DNA of 64,000 nt, from positions 1-64,000 of the forward strand of contig NZ_BJDF01000013.1 in the NCBI RefSeq assembly GCF_005404815.1. The letters run 5' to 3'. This document shows positions 34,942 through 43,903 of this stretch, in pieces (position 1 is the first letter of the stretch; each line of letters starts with the position of its first letter). A program made the translations under genes and the position numbers. The notes beneath the pieces are model-generated. The model did no database searches, was not told where the DNA came from, and saw only the letters and a list, made by a program, of their open reading frames with translations. The stretch comes from Companilactobacillus huachuanensis. GTDB lineage: Bacteria > Bacillota > Bacilli > Lactobacillales > Lactobacillaceae.

Positions 34942-36621
34942 TTAATTCAATACGTCATCGACAAGTTTAGATGCAAGATTGATATTGTCTGAATAGTCAA
35001 CCGGGATGTGAACAATGACTGGACCGTCAGTGTTAAAGGCTTTGGCAAGCATTGGTTCCAAGTCTTCAGTCCTCTCAACACGCATACCTGTTGCACCAAA
35101 ACTTTCAGCATACTTAACAAAGTCAACGGGTCCTAATTTAACGCCAGATTCATGACCATATTTAGCAATTTCTTGGAAACGAACCATGTCGTAATAACCG
35201 TCGTCCCAAATCAATTGAACGATATTAAGATGTAGGCTAACGGCTGTCTCAAGTTCTTGACCAGAGAATAGAAAACCACCATCCCCGGCGACTGAAACAA
35301 CTGGCTGTTCGGGACGTTCCAAAGCAGCGGCAATGGCCCATGGAAGTGCCACACCGAGCGTTTGCATACCATTACTGAATAGGAGGTGTCGTGGTTTATA
35401 ACTTCTGAAATGACGCGCCATCCAGATATAGAGCGAACCAACGTCAACTGTTACAGTTGTATCGTCATTAACTTGATTTTGCAAAGCATGGATAATGGCT
35501 AGGGGATGAATTCCATTTTTATCTGAATGATTTTCGGGAATAGCATCTTTTTTAGTAAATTTTTCTTGCTGTTCAGCCAAATGCTTGTGCATATCAGCTC
35601 CCAGATCAATGTCGGCAGGCAAACTTTCACTAATTTTGTCCAAAGTTTTAGCAATATCAGCTTGAATAATTACTTCTGGTTGATAATCATTGGTGATTTC
35701 TGGAGCAATACTGTCGAGATTGATGATTTTACCAGTCCGACCAATATTCCAGTTACGGGCTTCATATTCAATTGGGTCATAGCCGACTGCGATGATCAAA
35801 TCACTTTCTTTAAGAATGGTATCACCGATTTGATTACGAAATAGTCCTACACGGCCATAATAATTTTTTTCAAGGTCACGGGAAATAACACCAGCACCTT
35901 GAAAAGTTTCGACAACAGGAATGGAGAACTTGTGAAGAAACTTGTGAATCTTATGGGTTACTTCATTAGTGGATGAACGCATACCAGCTAAAATGACTGG
36001 CAATTTAGCATTCTCAATCTTTTTCACGACACGGTCAATTGTTTCTTGGTCAGCGCCACCTTGTTCAATGGGGGACAATTCGTTGATAGTGTTGCGGCTG
36101 ACTTTATCATTCAAGACATCTTGAGGTATGGAGATAAAGGTGGCTCCAGATTTAGGTGCCATAGCATTTTGGTAAGCGTTTGCAAAAGACTCCGACAAAT
36201 TGTTGGCATCTTGAACTTCGACGCTTTCCTTTGTTGCGGCTGATAAAAGCTCTTTACTTGAGATGCTTTGATGGGTTAATCTAGCAATATCGTTCCGAGG
36301 AACTTGACCACCGAGTGCAACTATTGGGTCACCTTCAGCAGTAGCAGTGATTAAACCGGTTGCTAAATTGGAGACACCAGGTCCAGAAGTGGTGGCTACA
36401 ACACCGGGTTTACCAGTCAATCGACCGATTCCAGCAGCTATAAAAGCCGCATTCTGTTCGTGACGAGTGATTATTAGTTTGGGAGTCTTGGGGTTATCAT
36501 TGTGTTCTAGTGATTCAAAGAGTTGGTCAATTTTGGCTCCGGGTAATCCGAAAACATACTTAACTACTTGATTGATCATCGTTTGAATCAATGCTTGAGC
36601 ACCGTTTGGTTGTTCTGTCAT
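34942..36621 (-). CDS. alsS: Acetolactate synthase, catabolic
   Basis: 559 aa, full length for the thiamine-diphosphate enzyme. The activating Glu lies in ITRHEQNAAFIAAGIGR, with TSGPGVSNLATGL shortly after; the cofactor motif is SVAGDGGFLFSGQELETA. It joins two pyruvates to make acetolactate. Pairing with alsD and the absence of ilv genes or a regulatory subunit point to the catabolic pH-homeostasis enzyme. A MarR regulator is divergent, with a palindrome in between. Confidence 0.94.
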   Translation of the reverse strand: MTEQPNGAQALIQTMINQVVKYVFGLPGAKIDQLFESLEHNDNPKTPKLIITRHEQNAAFIAAGIGRLTGKPGVVATTSGPGVSNLATGLITATAEGDPIVALGGQVPRNDIARLTHQSISSKELLSAATKESVEVQDANNLSESFANAYQNAMAPKSGATFISIPQDVLNDKVSRNTINELSPIEQGGADQETIDRVVKKIENAKLPVILAGMRSSTNEVTHKIHKFLHKFSIPVVETFQGAGVISRDLEKNYYGRVGLFRNQIGDTILKESDLIIAVGYDPIEYEARNWNIGRTGKIINLDSIAPEITNDYQPEVIIQADIAKTLDKISESLPADIDLGADMHKHLAEQQEKFTKKDAIPENHSDKNGIHPLAIIHALQNQVNDDTTVTVDVGSLYIWMARHFRSYKPRHLLFSNGMQTLGVALPWAIAAALERPEQPVVSVAGDGGFLFSGQELETAVSLHLNIVQLIWDDGYYDMVRFQEIAKYGHESGVKLGPVDFVKYAESFGATGMRVERTEDLEPMLAKAFNTDGPVIVHIPVDYSDNINLASKLVDDVLN

Positions 36622-36686
36622 TATTTCTTGCCTCTTTTTTATTTAGTTTTGTTCTATAATTATTCATAGGTAAAAATAAATCATTC

Positions 36687-36704
36687 GTGTTGATTTGTCA
36701 ACAC
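36687..36704. promoter_or_regulatory. Palindrome between alsS and marR
   Basis: GTGTTGA-TTTG-TCAACAC, seven-base perfect arms, 28 bp before the marR ATG. Size and place suit a MarR-dimer operator. Confidence 0.65.
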
Positions 36705-36732
36705 AGAAAGCTTTTCATTAGGGTGAAAATAA

Positions 36733-37164
36733 ATGAAAAATATTGGTTACTTAGCACAAGATATTTCTATCTTACATAGACAATATTACAAGGATACGAG
36801 GGAAGAATTCAACAAAATCAACTTAAATCCGACAGCTGCATGTATTTTATTGGCCGTGAGCGATTATGAAAATATTAGTCAGAATCAAGTTGCCCGTTCA
36901 TTAGTGATCGACAAAGGGTTAGCAACGCGTGAAATCAATAAGATGGAAAAATTAGCTTATTTAACCAAGGCAGATGGGGCTGGAAAAACAAAAATTTTAA
37001 ATTTGACAAAAGAAGGCCAATCAGTAGTCGAGATGGTTCAGAAGATTCGGAGTCAATGGTGGGAAGACCGATTTGCCAATTCAGGAATTACACCAGATAG
37101 TCCGCTAGTTTCTTCCATTGAAGCAGTGGTCTCAACAATTGTGGGTCCAATGAGTAAAGGATAG
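36733..37164 (+). CDS. MarR-family regulator
   Basis: 143 aa. Winged-helix features: AACILLAVSDYENISQNQVA, ATREINKMEKLAYLTKADG and a wing with KILNLTKEG. MarR dimers release DNA on binding small phenolics or other ligands. It is divergent from alsS-alsD with a palindrome between, so it probably regulates acetoin synthesis as well as itself. GGGTGAAAATAA gives a moderate ribosome site. A terminator shared with the converging DtxR-type gene follows. Confidence 0.83.
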   Translation: MKNIGYLAQDISILHRQYYKDTREEFNKINLNPTAACILLAVSDYENISQNQVARSLVIDKGLATREINKMEKLAYLTKADGAGKTKILNLTKEGQSVVEMVQKIRSQWWEDRFANSGITPDSPLVSSIEAVVSTIVGPMSKG

Positions 37165-37179
37165 AAAAATTTAGAATAA

Positions 37180-37238
37180 AAAAAGAGCGTTTGACAACGC
37201 GTGATTTCCATAATCATGTGTCCTCAAATGCTCTTTTC
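37180..37238. terminator. Bidirectional terminator between marR and the DtxR-type gene
   Basis: AAAAGAGCGTTTGA pairs with TCAAATGCTCTTTT around an inner GATT/AATC pair; the minus-side arm overlaps the end of the DtxR-type gene. Confidence 0.75.
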
Positions 37239-37907
37239 CATTTCTGTGGTAGAAACTTTCTCGATCCGAATCATCTTCGTAATGTTCTTGGGCAAAATTT
37301 GTTTTAAATCATTGCGTAAATTTAAAACGACCATTGAATGGTCATAACTATTAATATTAATAATTTGTATTTTATCGTTCAAGCGAATATCAATGTTGTT
37401 CAAAATTTTGAAAAGATAATTGTCTTCAGTAAAATTGATAATCTTGAAAATTTCGTTAGAGATATCTTGATCCGATAGACGTGACAGTTTGGTGAATTCT
37501 GGAATATCACAATTAATAGGAATGATATTCCCATGTGGACAAGTCTCAGGGTAATTTAAATAAATGTTAAGCCGGTCGATCAATAGCAGATCGGGATGGT
37601 CCGATAATTTAGTTGCCTTTTCATAAATGTCACTTAAAGGTATGTTGAGCTTTTCGTAAAGCCATATTTCAATCAAACGATACTGTTGAATGAGTGGTAT
37701 AACAGCGTTTAATCCTTTTTTTGTCAATTTTGTCCCATAATATTTGGTATATTTAACCAAGCCTAACTTTGCTAAATGTTGAGTACGATCAGAAATTGAG
37801 GCCTTACTGACATTAGCTTTGACTGCTAGATCAATGTTGTTGACGTTTTGAAAGCTACCACCTAATTCGAAAATAAGTCTTAAAAAATTTAAATCATTCA
37901 AAATCAT
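37224..37907 (-). CDS. DtxR/MntR-family metalloregulator
   Basis: 227 aa, the length of DtxR proteins with an added C-terminal (SH3/FeoA-like) domain. The N-terminal winged helix includes VKANVSKASISDRTQHLAKLG. The dimer/metal domain carries the typical YPETCPHGNIIP, plus helices with Asp/His. Such proteins repress metal-uptake genes when Mn or Fe is plentiful. The nearest target is usp-mntH, divergent about 600 bp away. Several residues differ from textbook MntR, so the metal is uncertain. It follows a 53-aa ORF that may be in the same transcript. Confidence 0.82.
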   Translation of the reverse strand: MILNDLNFLRLIFELGGSFQNVNNIDLAVKANVSKASISDRTQHLAKLGLVKYTKYYGTKLTKKGLNAVIPLIQQYRLIEIWLYEKLNIPLSDIYEKATKLSDHPDLLLIDRLNIYLNYPETCPHGNIIPINCDIPEFTKLSRLSDQDISNEIFKIINFTEDNYLFKILNNIDIRLNDKIQIININSYDHSMVVLNLRNDLKQILPKNITKMIRIEKVSTTEMEKSI

Positions 37908-37950
37908 TCACCATCTTTCTAATAAACCAGTTGCTTCTATATAAGCCAGT

Positions 37951-38112
37951 TTATTTGGAATGCCCTTTAAAAATTCGGTCGTCTACTGAGAGTATATTAG
38001 TGAAAATTCTAGAGTACATACCTACTAAGACCTCGGAAGTAATCCAATTGTTAGTTAAATTACTTTGATTACTGGATTCATCAGTATCTTGTTCTTTTGT
38101 AGTATTCTTCAT
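37951..38112 (-). CDS. Small acidic/polar protein upstream of the metalloregulator
   Basis: 53 aa from ATG 38112, chosen for GGGGGAA 7 bp upstream; the frame continues upstream without a ribosome site. The N-terminus is Lys/Glu/Asp/Ser-rich and disordered-looking (MKNTTKEQDTDESSNQSN), the rest amphipathic (TSEVLVGMYSRIFTNILSV). I do not recognise it. Position 40 bp upstream of a DtxR-type regulator, with its own strong ribosome site, argues that it is real. It could be a small modulator of metal homeostasis, but that is guesswork. Confidence 0.5.
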   Translation of the reverse strand: MKNTTKEQDTDESSNQSNLTNNWITSEVLVGMYSRIFTNILSVDDRIFKGHSK

Positions 38113-38429
38113 AAGTGTTCCCCCTATAAGTATTGGTTTAAGCAATTTAATTAGTGCATGCCTAACAATAGTGTTGAAAAACTTATTTAATAGGCATTCA
38201 TATACCACATGTATATTTAAATAGAAGTAAACTAATATAAATTGTCGATAAACCCCGTCATTACAAGTTTAATATAACATAGTTATTTTAAATAAAATAG
38301 TTAAGTAGGGGGTAAACAATTTTTGATATACCTCATAATATTTCGATAATTCCCTTTAAAATGGGCAAGTAAACGATTTCTAAATATTTTCAAAAATAAT
38401 TGTACTTTTTACTTTTTTGTTAGGTGGCC
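38113..38429. other. Gene-free region between the metalloregulator and usp-mntH
   Basis: About 320 bp, very AT-rich, with divergent promoters expected. GTTATATTAAAC on the minus strand near 38275 is a possible -10. I looked for a yybP-ykoY manganese riboswitch and saw none. Confidence 0.4.
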
Positions 38430-38468
38430 TTAAAAAGAGGTTTACATACCATTAAAAAGAGGTAGAAT
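38430..38468 (+). promoter_or_regulatory. usp-mntH promoter with direct-repeat operator
   Basis: TTAAAAAGAGGT occurs at 38430-38441 and 38452-38463, 22 bp apart (two helical turns). They flank TTTACA (38441-38446); TAGAAT (38463-38468) is 16 bp further. A regulator bound to both repeats would occupy the promoter. Confidence 0.6.
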
Positions 38469-38530
38469 AGTTTTTGGAAAGACGAGAAGCACAGCGCTTG
38501 TCTAAAAGAAAAGATATGGAGGACAGACCA

Positions 38531-38971
38531 ATGTCGAAACAAAACAATACTTTTGAACGTGTATTAGTTGGTGTCGATGATTCAGCAGACGCACAGTTGG
38601 CATTTAGATATGCAATGCATCGTTGTATTAAAGATGGTTCAACGTTAATCATTACTTCTATTCTTGAAGATAATGAAATGAATGTTTATCAAGCATTAAC
38701 TAGAGATTATGTTCATGGGGAACGTAAAGAACTTGAAGATCACTTGAAAGAGTACCGTCAGGTTGCACTAGATGCTGGAGTTAAAAAAGTTGAGCTGATG
38801 GTTGCTGAAGGCGATCCTGGTGAAACAATTGTTAAAGATGTTATTCCCGCATCGGAAGCCGATTTATTAGTAATCGGATCACTTTCGAAAAAGGGAATTA
38901 AGAAGTATTTCGGTTCACAAGCGGCCTACATGGCAAAATATTCACCTATCTCAATCATGATTATTCGTTAA
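38531..38971 (+). CDS. Universal stress protein (UspA family)
   Basis: 146 aa from ATG 38531, chosen for GGAGGACA 8 bp upstream. VLVGVDDSADAQLAFRYA begins the Usp fold and the end has LLVIGSLSKKGIKKYFGSQA, the ATP-binding G-2x-G-9x-G(S/T)-like loop of this family. It probably binds ATP and modulates stress survival. It is 26 bp upstream of mntH and shares its transcript, linking it to manganese supply. Confidence 0.88.
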   Translation: MSKQNNTFERVLVGVDDSADAQLAFRYAMHRCIKDGSTLIITSILEDNEMNVYQALTRDYVHGERKELEDHLKEYRQVALDAGVKKVELMVAEGDPGETIVKDVIPASEADLLVIGSLSKKGIKKYFGSQAAYMAKYSPISIMIIR

Positions 38972-38997
38972 ACCAAAGTTAAAAGGGGGAGATTAAT

Positions 38998-40653
38998 ATG
39001 GCTGAAAAGCGTAAATTAATCCAATATGCCAATGGTCCTTCACTAGAAGAGATCAACGGCACGGTTTCAGTACCAAAAGACAAAGGTTTTTTCAAAACAC
39101 TACTTGCATACTCAGGTCCCGGGGCATTAGTTGCCGTCGGTTACATGGATCCAGGTAACTGGTCAACATCAATCACCGGTGGTCAAAATTTCCAATACCT
39201 ACTAATGTCAGTTATTCTTATGTCTAGTTTAATTGCCATGTTGTTACAATATATGGCAGCTAAACTAGGCATAGTGAGTAAAATGGACTTGGCACAAGCC
39301 ATTCGTGCTAGAACAAGTAAATCACTAGGTATCGTTTTATGGATCTTAACTGAATTCGCTATTATGGCGACTGATATTGCCGAAGTTATCGGTGGTGCAA
39401 TCGCCTTGTATCTATTATTCAATATCCCATTAGTAATTGCAGTTTTCATTACTGTTGGTGATGTTCTAGTCTTGCTATTATTAACAAAAATTGGTTTCAG
39501 AAAAATTGAAGCTATCGTTGTATGTTTAATTCTCGTAATTTTATTTGTATTCGTTTATCAAGTTGCATTATCAAATCCTAACTGGAGTGCTGCATTTGCT
39601 GGATTAATGCCAACAGGCAAAACATTTGCAACTAGTCCAACAATTGGTGGTCAAACACCATTGACTGGTGCTTTAGGAATTATCGGTGCCACAGTTATGC
39701 CTCATAATTTGTACTTGCACTCAGCTATTTCTCAAACAAGAAAAGTTGACCACGCTGATGAAAAATCAGTTGCTCAAAACGTTCGTTTCTCAGCTTGGGA
39801 TTCAAATATTCAACTAACAGCCGCTTTCTTCGTTAACGCTTTGCTATTAGTTATGGGTGTTGCTGTATTCAAGAGTGGTGCCGTTAAAGATCCATCATTC
39901 TTCGGTTTGTATCAAGCGCTATCAGATACCTCAACTTTGAGTAATGGAGTTTTGATTGCGGTTGCTAAATCAGGTGTCCTTTCAACATTATTTGCCGTTG
40001 CTCTATTAGCTTCAGGTCAAAACTCAACTATTACTGGTACACTATCAGGTCAAGTTATCATGGAAGGTTTCGTTCACATGAAGATGCCTCTCTGGTTAAG
40101 ACGTTTAGTTACACGTTTGTTATCAGTTATCCCTGTATTGATTTGTGTTATGTTGACAAGTGGTAAGAGTTCAATTGATGAGCACGTGGCTTTGAATGAT
40201 TTGATGAACAACTCACAAGTATTCTTGGCCTTCGCTTTACCATTCTCAATGTTGCCATTATTGTTAATGACAGACAGTGCTACTGAAATGGGTAACAGAT
40301 TCAAGAATGCTGCTTGGATAAAATGGTTAGGTTGGTTCTCAGTTCTTGCTTTAACATTCTTGAACCTCTACGGATTACCTGGTCAAATCCAAGCATTCTA
40401 TGGTGATAAACCAACTGCTGGTCAAATGACTCAAGCAAATATCATTGCCGGTGTCTTGATTGTGGCCGTTCTTGCACTACTAGCATGGACAATGATCGAC
40501 ATGCATAAAGGTAATGAAAGATTGAAGATTTCATTAGCCGCAGAACATGTGGATTCAACTTATGATCATTTAGCTAAGATGTCAGCTGCTGCCGGATCTG
40601 AAGAAGAATTCGACAAGGAAGCTACAGTTGAAAGAAATTCTGAACAAAGATAA
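38998..40653 (+). CDS. mntH: Nramp-type Mn2+/H+ symporter
   Basis: 551 aa with eleven or more hydrophobic helices. The metal-site motifs MDPGNW (helix 1) and ATVMPHNLYLHSA (helix 6) are intact. It imports Mn2+ with protons, which lactobacilli use for oxidative defence. AAAGGGGGAG precedes ATG. It is downstream of usp and probably controlled through the direct repeats upstream, perhaps by the nearby DtxR-type protein. A hydrophilic C-terminal tail of about 40 residues extends past the last helix. Confidence 0.95.
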   Translation: MAEKRKLIQYANGPSLEEINGTVSVPKDKGFFKTLLAYSGPGALVAVGYMDPGNWSTSITGGQNFQYLLMSVILMSSLIAMLLQYMAAKLGIVSKMDLAQAIRARTSKSLGIVLWILTEFAIMATDIAEVIGGAIALYLLFNIPLVIAVFITVGDVLVLLLLTKIGFRKIEAIVVCLILVILFVFVYQVALSNPNWSAAFAGLMPTGKTFATSPTIGGQTPLTGALGIIGATVMPHNLYLHSAISQTRKVDHADEKSVAQNVRFSAWDSNIQLTAAFFVNALLLVMGVAVFKSGAVKDPSFFGLYQALSDTSTLSNGVLIAVAKSGVLSTLFAVALLASGQNSTITGTLSGQVIMEGFVHMKMPLWLRRLVTRLLSVIPVLICVMLTSGKSSIDEHVALNDLMNNSQVFLAFALPFSMLPLLLMTDSATEMGNRFKNAAWIKWLGWFSVLALTFLNLYGLPGQIQAFYGDKPTAGQMTQANIIAGVLIVAVLALLAWTMIDMHKGNERLKISLAAEHVDSTYDHLAKMSAAAGSEEEFDKEATVERNSEQR

Positions 40654-40660
40654 GTAAATA

Positions 40661-40690
40661 AAAAAACGACCTTTAGGGGTCGCTTTTTTT
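40661..40690 (+). terminator. Terminator of usp-mntH
   Basis: AAAAAACGACC, a short loop, GGGTCGC and seven T. Confidence 0.85.
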
Positions 40691-40819
40691 GTCAAAAAAT
40701 TTGAATTATAGTTCGATAAATAAAACCAGAAAAATTGAGAGAAATTCCTAGTCGGTGAACGTTTTCATGTGATATATTGCTAAAGTTGTTTTAAAAAATT
40801 TATTTATATGAGGAATCAA

Positions 40820-41758
40820 ATGAAAAAATTACTATATAGCTCAATTATTCTTGGTGCAGGACTGTTTGCATTCGGAATCAAAAATAATACTGTGTTAACA
40901 GTTAAAGCAGCAGAGATAAGTACTGAATCCGTTTCAATTCCAAGCGAGGTAAAGACTGAGGAAGTGAAAGATCCTGTTAACTCACAACAAATAGCTACTA
41001 ATAGAATTAATAAAACAAAAGATGGTATCCCTTACGTTGAAATTAGACCCACGGATGAAGCAATAGTAAAGGATCCGCAGAGGCCCCTAAGTAATGTTAA
41101 CGATCCCGCTTATGAGGGAGAATTGATGGTCCCATATACATACTATGGAAATGGAGCCGTCTATGTTCTTGACGATAATAATCAGCCTATTCCAGATGCT
41201 AATAGCGAAACCGGTTATCAGATGCGAAGATCCGAAGATGTCTATGAAAAAGAAATACGTATTACTGATGTGAGTTCAGAATTCACTGGTACGGTCTATG
41301 GCATTAATGAAGGAACCCAAACCACTAAAAAAGAAAAAATGCTTGCAGCCTTAAAACGAGAGGGTGCATTTTACATGGAATTTAGAAACCATGGATATAG
41401 CACGAAAGCTGAATTAATAGCTTATCAAAAAGCTTTTGAGAATAAGCTTGCTGAAATTTCGAATCTAAATGATGATGGGACACTCGTTGTAAAAACTCCG
41501 GTTACAGAAACTACCACTGTTTCACACAACCATAGTTCAACGGCCATTTCAAACCAGACTCAAAATGATGAAAAATTGCCTTTAGTTGTTGTGACCATTC
41601 GCCAAGCACAACTATATTCAACTGAGGGTAAAACAGTAACTGACCGGGGTCTAAGCGACAATACTGTTTGGGTGATCGACAAAATTGCTATGATCAACGG
41701 TCAAAAAATGTATCGAATTTCTGCTAATGAATGGGTTGCTGCAAACGATGTTATCTAA
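40820..41758 (+). CDS. Secreted SLAP-domain surface protein
   Basis: 312 aa from ATG 40820 with GAGGAATC just upstream. A signal peptide (KKLLYSSIILGAGLFAFG, cleavage near VKA-AE) is followed by a low-complexity region. A middle region (about 85-210) has RPTDEAIVKDP and FTGTVYGINEG, of unknown fold. The last 60 residues match one SLAP unit (VTIRQAQLYSTEGKTVTD through KMYRISANEWVAANDVI), as in the big protein at 3.8 kb. The SLAP unit should hold it to the cell wall. Function unknown. Confidence 0.82.
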   Translation: MKKLLYSSIILGAGLFAFGIKNNTVLTVKAAEISTESVSIPSEVKTEEVKDPVNSQQIATNRINKTKDGIPYVEIRPTDEAIVKDPQRPLSNVNDPAYEGELMVPYTYYGNGAVYVLDDNNQPIPDANSETGYQMRRSEDVYEKEIRITDVSSEFTGTVYGINEGTQTTKKEKMLAALKREGAFYMEFRNHGYSTKAELIAYQKAFENKLAEISNLNDDGTLVVKTPVTETTTVSHNHSSTAISNQTQNDEKLPLVVVTIRQAQLYSTEGKTVTDRGLSDNTVWVIDKIAMINGQKMYRISANEWVAANDVI

Positions 41759-41773
41759 CCAAAGTCCAGTTAA

Positions 41774-41964
41774 CTAAGTGTTGAAAGTTTAGGTAAGTAT
41801 GCCGTTTCCAGAGATGAGAGTATTCAATTGCTGCGCGGAACGGTCCGAGCCAAAGTTCGATCTCGAACCTCGGTTGTTTGTTTGAAGCTTCGCAAAACCC
41901 GCGAGTCTTCACACGTCCGGTGGTGTAAGTAAATTCTTGCTAATGCCGTTAGTCAGCAAATAAA
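41774..41964 (+). repeat. Structured repeat element E12 (3' truncated)
   Basis: Left end CTAAGTGTTGAAAGTTTAG and the core up to GGTGGTGTAAG are clear; P4 and the right half of P1 are degenerate, and the 3' arm and right end are missing. A TTTG duplication (TTGTTTGTTTG) occurs in P3. Confidence 0.85.
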
Positions 41965-41976
41965 ATTGATTTTAAT

Positions 41977-42037
41977 AAAAAGGGAGCCACTTCTTACTTG
42001 AAAAGTTATTTCAAGTAAAAAGTAGCTCCTTTTTTTC
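41977..42037. terminator. Long hairpin terminator
   Basis: AAAAAGGGAGC…ACTT-TTACTTGAAA pairs with TTTCAAGTAAaAAGT-GCTCCTTTTTTT; similar to the hairpins beside E2, E9 and E15. Confidence 0.8.
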
Positions 42038-42086
42038 TCAGTTTATAAAACTTAGTAATTTATTTGTGAGTAGTTTATTTTATGTG

Positions 42087-42497
42087 CTAAATTAATATAC
42101 CGTTGCAATGATCAATTTCATGTTGGATAATTTGAGCGATAAAATCAGAAAAGTCTTGTTGGTGTACTTGAAAATTGCTATCCCAATATTTAACCGTGAT
42201 ATTTTGGTAACGTTGAGTTGATCGTTCACCAATCAAGGAGAGACAACCTTCAGAGGTCGTGTATTCATTTGATTTATTAACAATAGCTGGATTTATCATG
42301 GGGACATTCATCATTCCCATTGAAAAAATAATGATTCGTTTATTAATTCCAATCATATTGGCTGCCATACCAACACAATTTTTTTCATTAGCCTTCAGTG
42401 TATCTTGTAAATCTGTAACGACGTTATAGTCATTTTTAGTTGCTAATTCAGCTTTTTGAGCTAAAAATGTTGTGTCGTGATTGATAGGTCTGATCAT
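42087..42497 (-). CDS. Peptide deformylase-like protein (paralogue)
   Basis: 136 aa from ATG 42497, chosen for AAAGGAGA upstream. Motif II EGCLS and motif III QHEIDHCNG (HExxH) supply the metal ligands Cys-His-His. Motif I, normally GxGxAAxQ, reads CVGMAANM, so the first Gly and the catalytic Gln are replaced. The protein is short and ends just after motif III. It is therefore a secondary deformylase paralogue whose activity on formyl-Met peptides is doubtful. It is divergent from a GT8 gene. Confidence 0.8.
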   Translation of the reverse strand: MIRPINHDTTFLAQKAELATKNDYNVVTDLQDTLKANEKNCVGMAANMIGINKRIIIFSMGMMNVPMINPAIVNKSNEYTTSEGCLSLIGERSTQRYQNITVKYWDSNFQVHQQDFSDFIAQIIQHEIDHCNGILI

Positions 42498-42622
42498 AAT
42501 ATTCTCCTTTGGTATCTTGAAAAGTGCTATCACTAATCAGAAAACAATAGATTTGATTAAAGTTCCATCCTTTAGCTAGTATAATTTAGATGAGGACAAT
42601 TGACTAGGAGGGGGATATATTT

Positions 42623-43438
42623 ATGAATTTATTATTTGCGATTGATAACAACGTGACACAACAATTAATGACGACCTTATATTCAATCAAGCAGAATTCG
42701 ACGGTAGAGAAATATTCAATTTATGTTATTCAAGATCGGAAACTGAAAAAAAGTGCTGAAATAGAAAGTTTTTGTCAGAAATTGGGGATGCATTATCATC
42801 CAGTAATTATTAATGATAATCAATTTGACGATGCACCGACAACTGATCGTTATCCTAAAACAATTTACTACCGGTTGCTCGCATACAAATATTTGCCTAA
42901 AAATATTAAAAGAATTTTATATCTGGATATTGATATTTTGGTTATAAATGATTTGAAGCCACTTTATACTTTGAATTTGAAAGACTACTGGTATGCAGCA
43001 GCCAGCCATACGGCGTTAGATGTAACAGATAATATTAATAAATTACGTCTTGGCAATTATGAAGCTGAGGGCTACTACAATTCAGGTATCATGTTGATGG
43101 ATTTACAGGCAATTCGTGAGCATGTTAAAGCCGACGATATTTTTGCTTATATTGATAAGAAGGGCGCAACATTACTACTGCCGGATCAAGATATTTTGAA
43201 TGGCTTGTATGGTCAAAACATTATGAAAATTCCTGATGAATTATACAATTATGATGCGCGAATGAATCCACTGTATTTCGCCAAGAGTAATGGCGAATGG
43301 GATATCGATTGGGTAATTGAGCATACAGTTATCCTACATTTTTGTGGTCGTGATAAGCCTTGGCGCCCAGAGTACAAAGAACGATTCTCAGGTTTATATA
43401 AGCATTATCAACATCGAGCATTAAAAGTATTGCTGTAG
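42623..43438 (+). CDS. Glycosyltransferase family 8
   Basis: 271 aa with AGGAGGGGG before ATG. The nucleotide-sugar site DxD is in RILYLDIDILVIND, followed by YYNSGIMLMDL and HFCGRDKPW, the GT8 pattern of retaining galactosyl/glucosyltransferases. It is cytosolic, with no membrane segment. It stands alone rather than in the polysaccharide operons, so it may decorate teichoic acid or another glycan. Element E13 follows 15 bp after the stop. Confidence 0.9.
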   Translation: MNLLFAIDNNVTQQLMTTLYSIKQNSTVEKYSIYVIQDRKLKKSAEIESFCQKLGMHYHPVIINDNQFDDAPTTDRYPKTIYYRLLAYKYLPKNIKRILYLDIDILVINDLKPLYTLNLKDYWYAAASHTALDVTDNINKLRLGNYEAEGYYNSGIMLMDLQAIREHVKADDIFAYIDKKGATLLLPDQDILNGLYGQNIMKIPDELYNYDARMNPLYFAKSNGEWDIDWVIEHTVILHFCGRDKPWRPEYKERFSGLYKHYQHRALKVLL

Positions 43439-43453
43439 TTTATTTTTAGTTAT

Positions 43454-43774
43454 CCAAAGGTTGAAAGTTTAGGTAAGTATGCCGTTTCCAGAGATGAGAG
43501 TATTCAATTGCTGCGCGGAACGGCCCGAGCCAAGGTGCGGTCTCGGACCTCGGTTGAAGCCTCGCAAAACCCGCGAGTCTCCAACGCGCCCGGTGGTGTA
43601 ATTGCTGAAGCAATAACGCCACTTTCGCTGCAAATGAATACTCTCATCTCTTCCAACTAGTTTATTTTTTAATTGCAGGAACAAATAAAATGAAAGCTTC
43701 CGCTTATTTAAATAAATTAGCTCAAGGCTTGTAACAACAATGGTTATATTAATTTTTCGATTTTTAATTTCCAG
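43454..43774 (+). repeat. Structured repeat element E13 (long form)
   Basis: Complete core. Both sides of the outer stem share a compensated change: AGAGATGAGAG pairs with CTCTCATCTCT, where most copies have AGAGCTGAGAG/CTCTCAGCTCT. The right end (TTTTTAATTTCCAG) is worn; no target duplication remains. Confidence 0.9.
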
Positions 43775-43856
43775 ATTATAAGAATAATCAAACTATGGTT
43801 GCTGGTCATTTATTAAATAAAACCTCATTCAGTAAGGCCATAGTAATAACTATATA

Positions 43857-43891
43857 AAAAATAGAATCCCCTTTGGGAATTCTATTTTTTT
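43857..43891. terminator. Terminator upstream of the RHH gene
   Basis: AAAATAGAAT-CC and GG-ATTCTATTTTTTT around a short loop. Confidence 0.75.
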
Positions 43892-43903
43892 GACATTTTG
43901 CCA

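Noticed and set aside
38113-38530. yybP-ykoY manganese riboswitch before usp-mntH
   Set aside because: The conserved loop sequences of that riboswitch could not be found; direct repeats at the promoter are a better explanation.
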